Assembly (NCBI RefSeq): GCF_003028855.1
Contig: NZ_CP028324.1
Location: 6,014,001-6,078,000, forward strand
Reading direction: 5' to 3'
DNA: 64,000 bases
Origin: Pseudoduganella armeniaca
Lineage (GTDB): Bacteria > Pseudomonadota > Gammaproteobacteria > Burkholderiales > Burkholderiaceae_D
Shown here: piece by piece, positions 34,819 through 44,655 of the stretch
Layout of the letters: each line of letters starts with the position of its first letter
Numbering within the stretch: the stretch's first letter is position 1
Notes under the pieces: generated by a model
The model's input: only the letters and a program-made list of their open reading frames with translations
What the model was told of the DNA's origin: nothing
Databases searched by the model: none
Position numbers and translations under genes: made by a program

Positions 34819-34845
34819 ATACCCGTTACATTTTGTAACGGGTAT
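34819..34845. promoter_or_regulatory. 27-base palindrome upstream of the TonB-dependent receptor
   Basis: Perfect 12-bp arms ATACCCGTTACA / TGTAACGGGTAT around TTT, 30-56 bases upstream of the receptor ATG. It could be an operator for a dimeric repressor or a 5' UTR hairpin. Confidence 0.55.
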
Positions 34846-35123
34846 TAGCAATTTCTCACAAGTGCGGCACGGTTATCAAAAGGTTTTGCTTTTTACGCGG
34901 GTTTTAGCCACTACGTGTTGCATAATTGCCCCACCCCCTTAGTATTATTCTGCTTATACGATCTACGACCACATTTTATTTAGAAGCTCTGTGTATTCGC
35001 ATATGCGTCAGCCGCATATGCATGAGCAGGGAAAATGCGCATGCCGGGGCAAGGCGGCACGGGCCGGCAGCGCCCTGATGTGCGAAAATGGCTGGTCATC
35101 CCATACCAGAAAGGAGGCCCGGC
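34846..35123. other. Intergenic region between divergent receptor and VOC genes
   Basis: AT-richer than its surroundings in its first 120 bases. Contains repeated GCATATG-type words around 34995-35030 (CGCATATGCG, CGCATATGCATG, ATGCGCATGC). No protein-coding pattern was recognised. Probably promoter DNA for the receptor and for the genes on the right. Confidence 0.4.
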
Positions 35124-35216
35124 ATGTCCAAACCGACCCTGCCCTTCCATGCCGACCATGGCATCCGGACAGCACGGCATCCTTGGCGCACGCGCTATCG
35201 ACAGGCGCGGCAATGA
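35124..35216 (+). CDS. Possible 30-residue small protein, unknown
   Basis: A short frame MSKPTLPFHADHGIRTARHP... of 30 codons that ends in TGA. The only strong support is its ribosome site: AGAAAGGAGG with six-base spacing to ATG, the best in this region. It lies 49 bases upstream of the VOC gene and could be a leader peptide, a degraded gene start or chance. No family is recognised. Confidence 0.3.
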   Translation: MSKPTLPFHADHGIRTARHPWRTRYRQARQ

Positions 35217-35265
35217 TGTGACGGCGTGCGGCAGGTTCCCTCACTCCATCGAACGAGCGTGAACC

Positions 35266-35670
35266 ATGCAACTGATTCCTACCGTGTATTTTCCCGGCTT
35301 CTGCGACGAAGCCATTGCCTTCTACCAGTCCCTCCCTGGCTGCGAACTGCTGTTCGTGCGCCGTATCGGCGACTGTATCGATCCCTCGCAGATCCAGCCT
35401 GGCACGGAACAGAAGATCCTGCGCGCCGCCCTGCGGTTCGGACCATCGGTCGTGTATATGTCGGATGGCCACGGCGCCGCGGCCGCGTCCTTCCAGGGCT
35501 TTTCGCTGTCGGTGACGCTGCCGTCGGTGGCGCAAGCGGAACGCGTCATCGCCGCATTGGCGGACGGCGGCAAGGTGCTGCTGCCACCCCGGCCCACGGG
35601 CTGGGCCGGCACGCTTGGCGTGCTGCTGGACCGGTTCGGGGTGCACTGGACCGTGGAGGCGACGGGCTAG
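35266..35670 (+). CDS. VOC-superfamily (PhnB/glyoxalase-like) protein
   Basis: 134 residues, one vicinal-oxygen-chelate module pair: IPTVYFPGFCDEAIAFYQSLPG at the start and GFSLSVTLPSVAQAERVIAAL, TGWAGTLGVLLDRFGVHWTV at the end, the PhnB-like pattern. Members bind metal or small ligands and have mixed functions (resistance, isomerases, or unknown). The ATG at 35266 follows AACGAGCGTGAACC, a weak site. It is convergent with rpsJ. Confidence 0.8.
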   Translation: MQLIPTVYFPGFCDEAIAFYQSLPGCELLFVRRIGDCIDPSQIQPGTEQKILRAALRFGPSVVYMSDGHGAAAASFQGFSLSVTLPSVAQAERVIAALADGGKVLLPPRPTGWAGTLGVLLDRFGVHWTVEATG

Positions 35671-35690
35671 CGCGCCATCACGGCGCGGTG

Positions 35691-35721
35691 CAAAAAAAAA
35701 CCGGAGCCTGGGGCTCCGGTT
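35691..35721 (-). terminator. Strong terminator after rpsJ (end of str operon)
   Basis: Stem AACCGGAGCC (35699-35708) / GGCTCCGGTT (35712-35721). On the minus strand, 38 bases after the rpsJ stop, it is followed by a run of nine U. It would stop transcription of the str operon before the inserted block. The plus-strand U-run (TTCTTT) is weaker, so it may partly serve the VOC gene. Confidence 0.9.
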
Positions 35722-35759
35722 CTTTCAGGCTGGACGGCAAACCGTCCGGCACGAATCGA

Positions 35760-36077
35760 TTACTGCAGCTTGATTTCGACGTCCACGCCAGCTGGCAGGT
35801 CCAGCTTCATCAGGGCGTCAACGGTCTTGTCGGTCGGATCCACGATGTCCATCAGACGCTGGTGCGTACGGATTTCGAACTGGTCGCGCGACGTTTTGTT
35901 CACGTGCGGGGAACGCAGCACGTCGTAACGCACGATACGGGTCGGCAGAGGAACCGGACCTTTGACCACGGCGCCGGTGCGCTTGGCGGTGTCAACGATT
36001 TCCAGAGCGGACTGGTCGATCAGTTTGTAGTCGAAAGCCTTCAGGCGGATACGGATCTTTTGATTCGGGGTGGACAT
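35760..36077 (-). CDS. rpsJ: 30S ribosomal protein S10 (NusE)
   Basis: 105 residues: KIRIRLKAFDYKLIDQSALEIV, GAVVKGPVPLPTRIVRYDVLRSPHVNK-type core and the usual end. S10 also acts with NusB in antitermination. Normally rpsJ opens the S10 operon directly before rplC. Here it ends the str operon and is followed by a strong terminator and unrelated genes. 196 bases after tuf, with two hairpins between. Confidence 0.98.
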   Translation of the reverse strand: MSTPNQKIRIRLKAFDYKLIDQSALEIVDTAKRTGAVVKGPVPLPTRIVRYDVLRSPHVNKTSRDQFEIRTHQRLMDIVDPTDKTVDALMKLDLPAGVDVEIKLQ

Positions 36078-36189
36078 GCTAATTCCTTAAAAAGAACGAA
36101 CCGGGCAAGGACGCGCCGGCAATGTGTAAGGTCGTGCAAAACAGGTACTGCGCAGGGCTGCAAACAACGGTAAGGCCATCTACAACTGA

Positions 36190-36258
36190 GCGGGACCGGC
36201 ATGATAGCACGGTCCCGCCCTGTACTGCTATCGCTGAATCGCCAAAGTGGCGATCAGC
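36190..36258. other. Two hairpins between tuf and rpsJ
   Basis: GCGGGACCG (36190-36198) / CGGTCCCGC (36210-36218) is a perfect 9-bp stem. A second stem, 36233-36258, joins ATCGCCA and TGGCGAT about 15 bases after the tuf stop. Neither has a U-run, so they are more likely to be attenuators or mRNA-end stabilisers than full terminators. Confidence 0.5.
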
Positions 36259-36273
36259 GACACCTTGGCATGA

Positions 36274-37464
36274 TTAGCCCAGGATCTTGGCAACAACGCC
36301 GGCGCCGACGGTACGGCCACCTTCGCGGATTGCGAAGCGCAGACCTTCTTCCATCGCGATCGGGTTGATCAGCTTGACGGTGATCGACACGTTATCGCCT
36401 GGCATGACCATTTCTTTGTCCGCTGGCAGTTCGATCGAACCGGTCACATCCGTCGTACGGAAGTAGAACTGTGGACGGTAGTTGTTGAAGAACGGGGTGT
36501 GACGGCCGCCTTCGTCTTTCGACAGAACGTAGATCTCGCCCGTGAAGTGGTTGTGCGGCTTGATCGAGCCTGGCTTCGCCAGAACCTGACCACGCTGGAC
36601 GTCTTCACGCTTGGTGCCGCGCAGCAGCAGACCGACGTTGTCGCCGGCTTGACCCTGGTCCAGCAGCTTGCGGAACATTTCCACGCCGGTGCAGGTGGTC
36701 TTGACGGTGTCGGTGATGCCGACGATTTCGATCTCTTCGCCGACCTTGATGATGCCGCGCTCGACACGACCGGTCACCACGGTACCGCGGCCGGAGATCG
36801 AGAACACGTCTTCCACTGGCATCAGGAAGGCGCCGTCCACAGCGCGCTCAGGCGTTGGGATGTAGCTGTCCAGGGCTTCGGCCAGGCGGATGATGCAGTC
36901 TTCGCCCATTTCGCCTTGCTGGCCTTCCAGCGCCATACGTGCCGAACCCTTGATGATTGGCAGGTCGTCGCCTGGGAACTCGTACTTCGACAGCAGCTCG
37001 CGCACTTCCATTTCGACCAGTTCCAGCAGTTCTGCGTCGTCGACCAGGTCGCACTTGTTCAGGAACACGATGATGTATGGAACGCCAACCTGACGGGCCA
37101 GCAGGATGTGCTCACGGGTCTGTGGCATTGGGCCGTCAGCGGCGGAGCACACCAGGATCGCGCCGTCCATCTGGGCAGCACCGGTAATCATGTTCTTGAT
37201 GTAGTCGGCGTGGCCTGGGCAGTCAACGTGCGCGTAGTGACGCGATGCCGTTTCGTACTCGACGTGGGCGGTGTTGATCGTGATGCCGCGTGCTTTTTCT
37301 TCCGGAGCAGCGTCGATCTGGTCGTAGGCCTTGGCTTCGCCGCCGAATTTCTTCGACAGGACGGTTGCGATTGCCGCGGTCAGGGTGGTCTTGCCGTGGT
37401 CGACGTGACCGATGGTGCCAACGTTCACGTGCGGTTTAGTCCGCTCGAACTTTTCTTTTGCCAT
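36274..37464 (-). CDS. tuf: Elongation factor Tu
   Basis: 396 residues. GTPase motifs GHVDHGKTT, DCPGHADY and NKCDLVDD, then domains 2 and 3. Carries aminoacyl-tRNA to the ribosome. This is the str-operon copy; a second tuf elsewhere is usual in betaproteobacteria but is not in the window. Preceded by a strong hairpin at 37500-37525. Confidence 0.99.
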   Translation of the reverse strand: MAKEKFERTKPHVNVGTIGHVDHGKTTLTAAIATVLSKKFGGEAKAYDQIDAAPEEKARGITINTAHVEYETASRHYAHVDCPGHADYIKNMITGAAQMDGAILVCSAADGPMPQTREHILLARQVGVPYIIVFLNKCDLVDDAELLELVEMEVRELLSKYEFPGDDLPIIKGSARMALEGQQGEMGEDCIIRLAEALDSYIPTPERAVDGAFLMPVEDVFSISGRGTVVTGRVERGIIKVGEEIEIVGITDTVKTTCTGVEMFRKLLDQGQAGDNVGLLLRGTKREDVQRGQVLAKPGSIKPHNHFTGEIYVLSKDEGGRHTPFFNNYRPQFYFRTTDVTGSIELPADKEMVMPGDNVSITVKLINPIAMEEGLRFAIREGGRTVGAGVVAKILG

Positions 37465-37499
37465 TTTAATTCTTCCTTAGAACTATGATTTAAGGTTGT

Positions 37500-37525
37500 C
37501 CGGCCCGGGGATGGCCCCGGGCCGG
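37500..37525. other. Strong 11-bp hairpin between fusA and tuf
   Basis: Perfect arms CCGGCCCGGGG / CCCCGGGCCGG around ATGG. It has no U-run on either strand. Likely an mRNA processing or stability element that lets tuf mRNA accumulate independently. Confidence 0.6.
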
Positions 37526-37556
37526 CAGAGGGCCGAAGCCCCCTTGCTACATGCTG

Positions 37557-39661
<2,105 letters not shown>

Positions 39662-39766
39662 AATTAATCCTAAATCTTTTAATGGACAAAACCGAGCAGC
39701 ATTTTTTCAACCAAAAATGTGCCCGGCTTGAACAACAGATAAGGCCGGAAATTCCGGCCGGAATTT

Positions 39767-40237
39767 TTAGAAGCGGAAGTGCGAGAACGCCTTGTTCGCT
39801 TCTGCCATGCGGTGCACTTCGTCACGGCGCTTCATCGCGCCGCCGCGGCCTTCCGCAGCTTCCATCAGCTCACCGCCCAGGCGTTGTGGCATGGATTTTT
39901 CGCTGCGCTTGTTGGCGGCTTCACGCAGCCAGCGCATGGACAGGGCCAGGCGGCGTACTGGACGCACTTCAACCGGCACCTGGTAGTTGGCGCCACCGAC
40001 GCGGCGGGACTTCACTTCCACCAGCGGCTTGGCGTTGTTGATCGCTGCGGCGAACACTTCCAGAGGGTCCTTGCCGGACTTCTGCTGGATATGGTCGAAC
40101 GCACCGTAGATGATGTTTTCAGCGACGGACTTCTTGCCCGACAGCATCAGAACATTGACGAACTTGGCGACTTCGGTGTTGCCGAATTTTGGATCCGGCA
40201 GGATTTCGCGCTTGGGTACTTCACGACGACGTGGCAT
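39767..40237 (-). CDS. rpsG: 30S ribosomal protein S7
   Basis: 156 residues: MPRRREVPKREILPDPKFGN, KVVSENIIYGAF-type helix (SGKKSVAENIIYGAFDHIQQ) and the C-terminal MKRRDEVHRMAEANKAFSHF. Primary 16S rRNA binder in the head. A GGCCGGAA / TTCCGGCC stem (39743-39759) follows, before fusA. Confidence 0.98.
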   Translation of the reverse strand: MPRRREVPKREILPDPKFGNTEVAKFVNVLMLSGKKSVAENIIYGAFDHIQQKSGKDPLEVFAAAINNAKPLVEVKSRRVGGANYQVPVEVRPVRRLALSMRWLREAANKRSEKSMPQRLGGELMEAAEGRGGAMKRRDEVHRMAEANKAFSHFRF

Positions 40238-40350
40238 TTCTATTTCCTTCCTGTCTTCAGTTGAGTGCCTCAGGGCACTCGCGCAAGGCCATCATGACCT
40301 CACACTTACTCGGTCTCGCGACCGCCTCAACTCAATTAAATTGCAAGAAA

Positions 40351-40734
40351 TTACTTCTTGGCGGCTTTAGCGCGCTTCGCACCGTACTTCGAGCGAGCCT
40401 GCTTACGGTCCTTGACGCCCTGGGTATCCAGCGAGCCGCGAACCATGTGGTAACGCACACCTGGCAAGTCTTTCACACGACCGCCGCGCAGCAGCACGAC
40501 GCTGTGCTCCTGCAGGTTGTGGCCTTCACCGCCGATGTACGAAATGACTTCGAAACCGTTGGTCAGACGCACTTTGGCGACCTTACGCAGAGCCGAGTTA
40601 GGCTTCTTTGGAGTGGTGGTGTACACGCGGGTGCACACGCCACGCTTTTGCGGGCAGTTTTCAAGTGCCGGCGATTTGCTCTTCACGACCGCGGCGGTAC
40701 GTGGGTTGCGAATCAATTGATTGATGGTTGGCAT
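40351..40734 (-). CDS. rpsL: 30S ribosomal protein S12
   Basis: 127 residues from the ATG at 40734 (MPTINQLIRNPRTAAVVKSK); a longer open frame upstream is not used. Streptomycin-related positions look wild type: lysines in TTPKKPNSALRK and in GGRVKDLPGVRYH. The Asp of GVKDLP-type context is the residue methylthiolated by RimO in E. coli. First gene of the str operon, with a strong promoter 150 bases upstream. Confidence 0.98.
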   Translation of the reverse strand: MPTINQLIRNPRTAAVVKSKSPALENCPQKRGVCTRVYTTTPKKPNSALRKVAKVRLTNGFEVISYIGGEGHNLQEHSVVLLRGGRVKDLPGVRYHMVRGSLDTQGVKDRKQARSKYGAKRAKAAKK

Positions 40735-40885
40735 CGTTCTAAATCCAACAAAATTGCTGCTGTTGACATCCCGGGTCCGGCGGACCGCCCCGGGGCTAAA
40801 ACCTGATCTCATCCGCACCTCGCGGCAGGCCCCGGGTGGTGCAGGCAGCGCGTATACCATGTGCAGACTAAAATGAGAACTCGCG

Positions 40886-40914
40886 AGTATAAGGCTTGCT
40901 CATAGCCCAGTCAA
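40886..40914 (-). promoter_or_regulatory. Strong sigma-70 promoter of the str operon
   Basis: Minus-strand TTGACT (plus 40909-40914), 17-base spacer, TATACT (plus 40886-40891): one mismatch to each consensus hexamer. It leaves a leader of about 145 bases before rpsL. The divergent gene at 41017 starts about 100 bases to the right. Confidence 0.85.
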
Positions 40915-41016
40915 CCAGTTTGCAAATTAATTAGGCAAGGCAACGGTACGACCGGAGGGCGGGCCGGCTGTGCGGCCCGCGTGGCACAAAAGCACTGATA
41001 ATAGCGGGCAATTTCC

Positions 41017-42822
41017 TTGCTATTTGTATATGCGACCGTTGCTGCGCCCCGCCCCCTGTTCGTCCTGCTGAGCTACCTGGCCTTGTCGGCGGTGCCTTAT
41101 CTTCCTTTGCTGCTGGGTAAACCCATGCCCGCGGCCTGGCCGGTGCTGGGCGTCGAGATCGTTGCCTGGACGACCGTGTGGGCGCTGTTCGGCCGGCCGG
41201 CCTGGTTTCACTGGCTGCTGATCCCCGCGTTCATGGCGCTGCCGACGGAAATCTACCTGCTGGTGTTCTACGGCCAGGGCATTTCCACGCACCACCTCGG
41301 CATCCTGGCCGAGACCAGCCCGATGGAAGCGATGGAATTCCTCGGCAGTAAAGTATGGTCGATGCTGGCCATCATGGGCCTGGTCGCCATCTGGTGGGTG
41401 CTGGCGTTCCGCGCCGCGCGCCAGAGCCCGGACCTGCACTGGCAGGGCGCGTCGCGCTGGACGGCGCTGGGCCTGCTGGCCGTGTTCGGCGCGCTGGCCG
41501 CCTATGGCTGGGAGTTCGGCACCGCACGCGCGAGCGCGCCCCCGGCTTCCGCCGCGACCTCGGCCGAGCGCGGCGCGCACCTGACCGGGCTGGCATTGCC
41601 GCCCCTGCCCGGCTGGGCCGAGCCGCCGGCGCGCTTCGACGCGTTCATCGACTCCTGGCCGTTCGGGCTGGTCGCGCGCGGCGTCGATTTCTACCGCGAG
41701 CGCCGCTACCTGGCCGCGCTGAACGAAACCAGCCGCAATTTCCGCTTCGGCGCGCACCAGGCCGTGCCGGACGACACACCGGAAACCGTGGTCATGGTGC
41801 TGGGCGAATCGTCGCGGCGCGACCGCTGGAGCCTGTTCGGCTACGCCCGCGCCACCAATCCACTGCTGGCGCAGGAGCCGAACCTGGTGCCGCTGAACGA
41901 CGTCATCACATCCGTCTCCGCCACCCGGCTGTCGGTTCCCGTCATCATCTCGCGCAAGCCGGCGCGGCAGAGCCTGGAGGACGGCTTCAACGAAAAATCC
42001 TTCCTGACGGCCTACAAGGAAGCCGGTTTCAAGACCTGGTGGCTGTCCAACCAGATTTCGTTCGGCAAGTTCGACACGCCCGTCTCCGTGTTCGCGCGCG
42101 AGGCCGACGTGGTCCAGTTCACCAACCTGGGCGGCTTCACCAACCGCTCCAATTTCGACGAGGTGCTGTTCGAGCCGCTGCGCCTGGCGCTGGCGGACAA
42201 GACGCCGAAAAAGCTGATCGTGCTGCACTCGCTGGGCAGCCACTGGAACTACAGCCAGCGCCACCCGAAGGCGTTCGACAAATGGCAGCCGTCGCTGTTC
42301 GGCATCGACAAGCCCGTCTACACGGACCTGGCCATCAAGCCGCAACTGAACAACAGCTACGACAATTCGATCTTGTACAGCGACTGGTTCCTGGCGCAAG
42401 TCATCGGCCAGCTGAAGGCCTCTGGCCGCGCGGCTGCGCTGCTGTACGTGGCCGACCACGGCCAGACGCTGTACGACGGCGACTGCAAGTTCGCCTTCCA
42501 CGGTCACAACACGCAGCACGAATTCCGCGTGCCGGCCTTCATGTGGTATTCGGAACAGTACCGCGAGCGCTATCCGCGGAAAGTGAAAGAGCTCCACCGC
42601 CACCGGAAGGCCCGGCTGGCCACGGAAAACATGTTCCACACGCTGCTGGACGTGGCCGACATCCGCTACCCCGACGACCGCCTGGAATGGAGTTTCGTCA
42701 ACGGCGCCTGGAAGAAGCACACCCGCTACGTCGACAGCTACGGCTGGACCGACTACGACAACGCCTCGGTACGGGGCGACTGCCGCGAGATCATCGCGAA
42801 GAAGCCGCCGCGCAAGCGCTAG
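41017..42822 (+). CDS. Phosphoethanolamine-transferase-like membrane sulfatase-fold protein (EptA/CptA type)
   Basis: About 600 residues. Four to five N-terminal TM segments (about 1-165), then a periplasmic sulfatase-fold domain. Catalytic landmarks: VMVLGESSRRDRWSLFGYAR (Ser where EptA has its Thr nucleophile), LHSLGSHWNYSQRHP, LYVADHGQTLYDG and FAFHGHNTQHEFRVP. Such enzymes add phosphoethanolamine to lipid A or core sugars and can lower polymyxin sensitivity; the real acceptor is unknown. Start is uncertain: 41017 is TTG, whereas ATG at 41030 is out of frame by one base and would be restored by one extra C in the run at 41047-41056, giving MRPLLRPRPLFVLL. Confidence 0.8.
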   Translation: MLFVYATVAAPRPLFVLLSYLALSAVPYLPLLLGKPMPAAWPVLGVEIVAWTTVWALFGRPAWFHWLLIPAFMALPTEIYLLVFYGQGISTHHLGILAETSPMEAMEFLGSKVWSMLAIMGLVAIWWVLAFRAARQSPDLHWQGASRWTALGLLAVFGALAAYGWEFGTARASAPPASAATSAERGAHLTGLALPPLPGWAEPPARFDAFIDSWPFGLVARGVDFYRERRYLAALNETSRNFRFGAHQAVPDDTPETVVMVLGESSRRDRWSLFGYARATNPLLAQEPNLVPLNDVITSVSATRLSVPVIISRKPARQSLEDGFNEKSFLTAYKEAGFKTWWLSNQISFGKFDTPVSVFAREADVVQFTNLGGFTNRSNFDEVLFEPLRLALADKTPKKLIVLHSLGSHWNYSQRHPKAFDKWQPSLFGIDKPVYTDLAIKPQLNNSYDNSILYSDWFLAQVIGQLKASGRAAALLYVADHGQTLYDGDCKFAFHGHNTQHEFRVPAFMWYSEQYRERYPRKVKELHRHRKARLATENMFHTLLDVADIRYPDDRLEWSFVNGAWKKHTRYVDSYGWTDYDNASVRGDCREIIAKKPPRKR

Positions 42823-42828
42823 GAACCA

Positions 42829-42845
42829 TCCGGGACTGTCCCGGA
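42829..42845. repeat. Short palindrome related to family B
   Basis: TCCGGGA / TCCCGGA around CTG, 7 bases after the stop of the EptA-like gene. Shares the GGGACTGTCCC core idea with the two family B copies but lacks the TTGCCTC part, so its membership is tentative. Confidence 0.5.
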
Positions 42846-42861
42846 CTTTGCTGACTCAAGC

Positions 42862-42916
42862 GCCGAGCCCGTGTCTGACCGCGGGGTCAGTCACCGGAGT
42901 GAGACACGGGCTCGGC
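42862..42916. repeat. Palindromic repeat, family C, further copy
   Basis: GCCGAGCCCGTGTCTGAC at the left and the inverse GTGAGACACGGGCTCGGC at the right (two mismatches), with GGGGTCA in the centre. Between convergent genes. The stop codon of the MutS-family gene (42887-42889) lies in its centre, so the last residues (AEPVSHSGD) are repeat-encoded. Confidence 0.85.
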
Positions 42917-44466
42917 CGTGGAGATGCCGCCCAGCACCGGCGGCGGCCCGGCGTCTTCCCCGCGTGCGTGCCGGCTCAGCCACTGGAACACCGTCACCGC
43001 GTCGCGTTCGATCGCCGCATCGAAACCGCTGTCGGCCAGCAGCCGGATGCCGTTGGTGTCGCGCAGCACGCCCGGGCGGACGGTGACGCCGTGCGCGCCG
43101 GCTTCCACACAAAACGGCGCCAGCCGGTCGCGCAGCAGCGGCGCCAGCTCCAGGTTGTGCGACGACACCAGCACCAGGTGGTGGCGCGCCAGCTCGTGCA
43201 GCACCGCTGTCGCCGCCGACACCGATTCCAGGTGATTGGTGCCGCGGAAGATTTCGTCGATGACGAACACGGCCGGCCCCCGCCGCGCCAGCGCCAGCAG
43301 TTCGCGCGCGCGGCGCAGTTCCGCCATATAGAGACTCTCGCCGCTGTCCATGGCGTCCTCGCTCTGCATGCTGGCGTAGACGGGCAGGCTGGGCACATGT
43401 GCCGACACCGCATAGCAGAAGCCGAACGCGCGGGCGGCAACGAGGTTGATGCCGACGGTGCGCAGCAGCGTGCTCTTGCCGACGCCGTTCTGGCCGGAGA
43501 CGAACGCCCCCGTGCCGTCCACCAGCGCGAAGTCCACGGGGCAGGACGGGCCAGCAGCGGGTGCACCACGGCGCGCAGGTCCACGGCATGGCCACCGGAT
43601 TGCTGCGCCCAGCAGAACACCGGCGCATCTTGCAGGTGCCGGGCCAGCGCGCAATCGGCTTCCAGCGCCGCGACCAGGCGGTAGCTGGCGCGCAGGAAAT
43701 CCAGGTGCAGGACCAGGGCCGCGCGCGTGGCGAAATAGCGTTTGACGTTGGCCTGCAGCAGCCAGTCGCGGTACTCGCGCTGGCCTGGAATGCTGTCCGC
43801 CAGCGACAGCGCGAAGCGGCGGCGCAGCTTGCCGGCCTGCGCCGCCTGCGGCGCGAAAGGCGCCAGCATGCCCGACGTGTCCGGCAGGTTGCCCACTGCC
43901 TGGTGGACGTCCAACAGCGTACGCAGCGGCAGCAACACGCTGTCCCACTCCTGCGTGCGCTCGTGCCAGGCGGCCTGCAGCGCCACCAGCACGAATGTCA
44001 GCGCCACCGCGGCGACCCAGCCCAAAGGCACGAAAAACGCCAGCACCACGCTGGCCAGCCACGCGAGCGGCAGCAGCGGCAACCAGCGCGCCCAGCCCGG
44101 TGCCGGCGCCAGGGGCGCGCCGAACAACGCTGGCGCCACGTCCGCCTCGGCCCGGCGCAGCGGCCGGCAGGCCTGCACCAGTTGTGCCAGCAGCTCGGGG
44201 GGTGCCAGCAGTGCGCGCACCCGTGCCGGCGCGGCCGGGACGCCACCGTGCAAGCGGCGGTGCAGCGCCTGGCGGCCGAACAGGCTGCTGCCCGCGCCCA
44301 GCCGGTCGGCATAATCGTCGAGCAGCAGGTCACGCGCCGTCTGCGCATCCATGCCACGTTCGTCCGGCGCCGCCACGAGCATGTGATACGCGGCGATCGT
44401 GGCGCGTCCGAACGGATGATCGACGATACGGTCGTCGCCGCCGGAAAACAGCCTGAGCCAGCCCAT
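42887..44466 (-). CDS. MutS-family ATPase, membrane-associated, frameshifted in this sequence
   Basis: The gene begins at ATG 44466 (MGWLRLFSGGDDRIVDHPFG) and has two hydrophobic segments near residues 125-165 (LPLLPLAWLASVVLAFFVPLG). The C-terminal MutS domain V follows in another frame: Walker A SGQNGVGKSTLLRT, ASMQSEDAMDSGESLYMAE, Walker B AVFVIDEIFRGTNHLES, and VSSHNLELAPL. The frame changes at the minus-strand C-run at 43538-43541, where four C should be five (ARPAP then VDFALVDG). Restored, the protein has about 526 residues. It lacks mismatch-recognition domains, so it belongs to the MutS-related group without a known repair role. The same error type as in fusA suggests a base-calling problem. 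Confidence 0.8.
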
Positions 44467-44525
44467 GGAGTCCTTTCGAGGTTAACGCATGGCAATATGC
44501 GGCAGATTGCCATTAAATCAAGTGA

Positions 44526-44567
44526 CGGACGGCGCGGACAGCCGCGGACAACCTCGGACAGCGGACA
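44526..44567 (+). promoter_or_regulatory. Phased CGGACA repeats, candidate enhancer for the sigma-54 activator
   Basis: CGGAC(A/G) occurs at 44526, 44535, 44545, 44555 and 44562, with start-to-start distances of 9, 10, 10 and 7 bases, so most lie on one DNA face. They are 40-81 bases upstream of the -24 element. Good candidate binding array for the Fis-type HTH of the regulator at 49245-50591. Confidence 0.6.
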
Positions 44568-44606
44568 TCGACCAGCAAATCCGCACAGAATCAACAGCTT
44601 AGCCCA

Positions 44607-44622
44607 TGGCACAGTTCCTGCA
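44607..44622 (+). promoter_or_regulatory. Sigma-54 (-24/-12) promoter of the ABC efflux module
   Basis: TGGCAC-N5-CTGCA. GG and GC have the exact 10-base separation, with one mismatch (C for T) to TGGCAC-N5-TTGCA. Transcription would start at about 44634, some 22 bases before the adaptor ATG. Confidence 0.75.
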
Positions 44623-44655
44623 ACGCAGGCAACATCCAACTCTTACCTTCTTGCC

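Noticed and set aside
36233..36258. Full terminator after tuf
   Set aside because: The stem is good but there is no U-run, so it is listed only as a hairpin.
40735..40860. N-terminal extension of rpsL reaching 40860
   Set aside because: The family start MPTINQLIRNPRT is at 40734 and the extension is not conserved in type.
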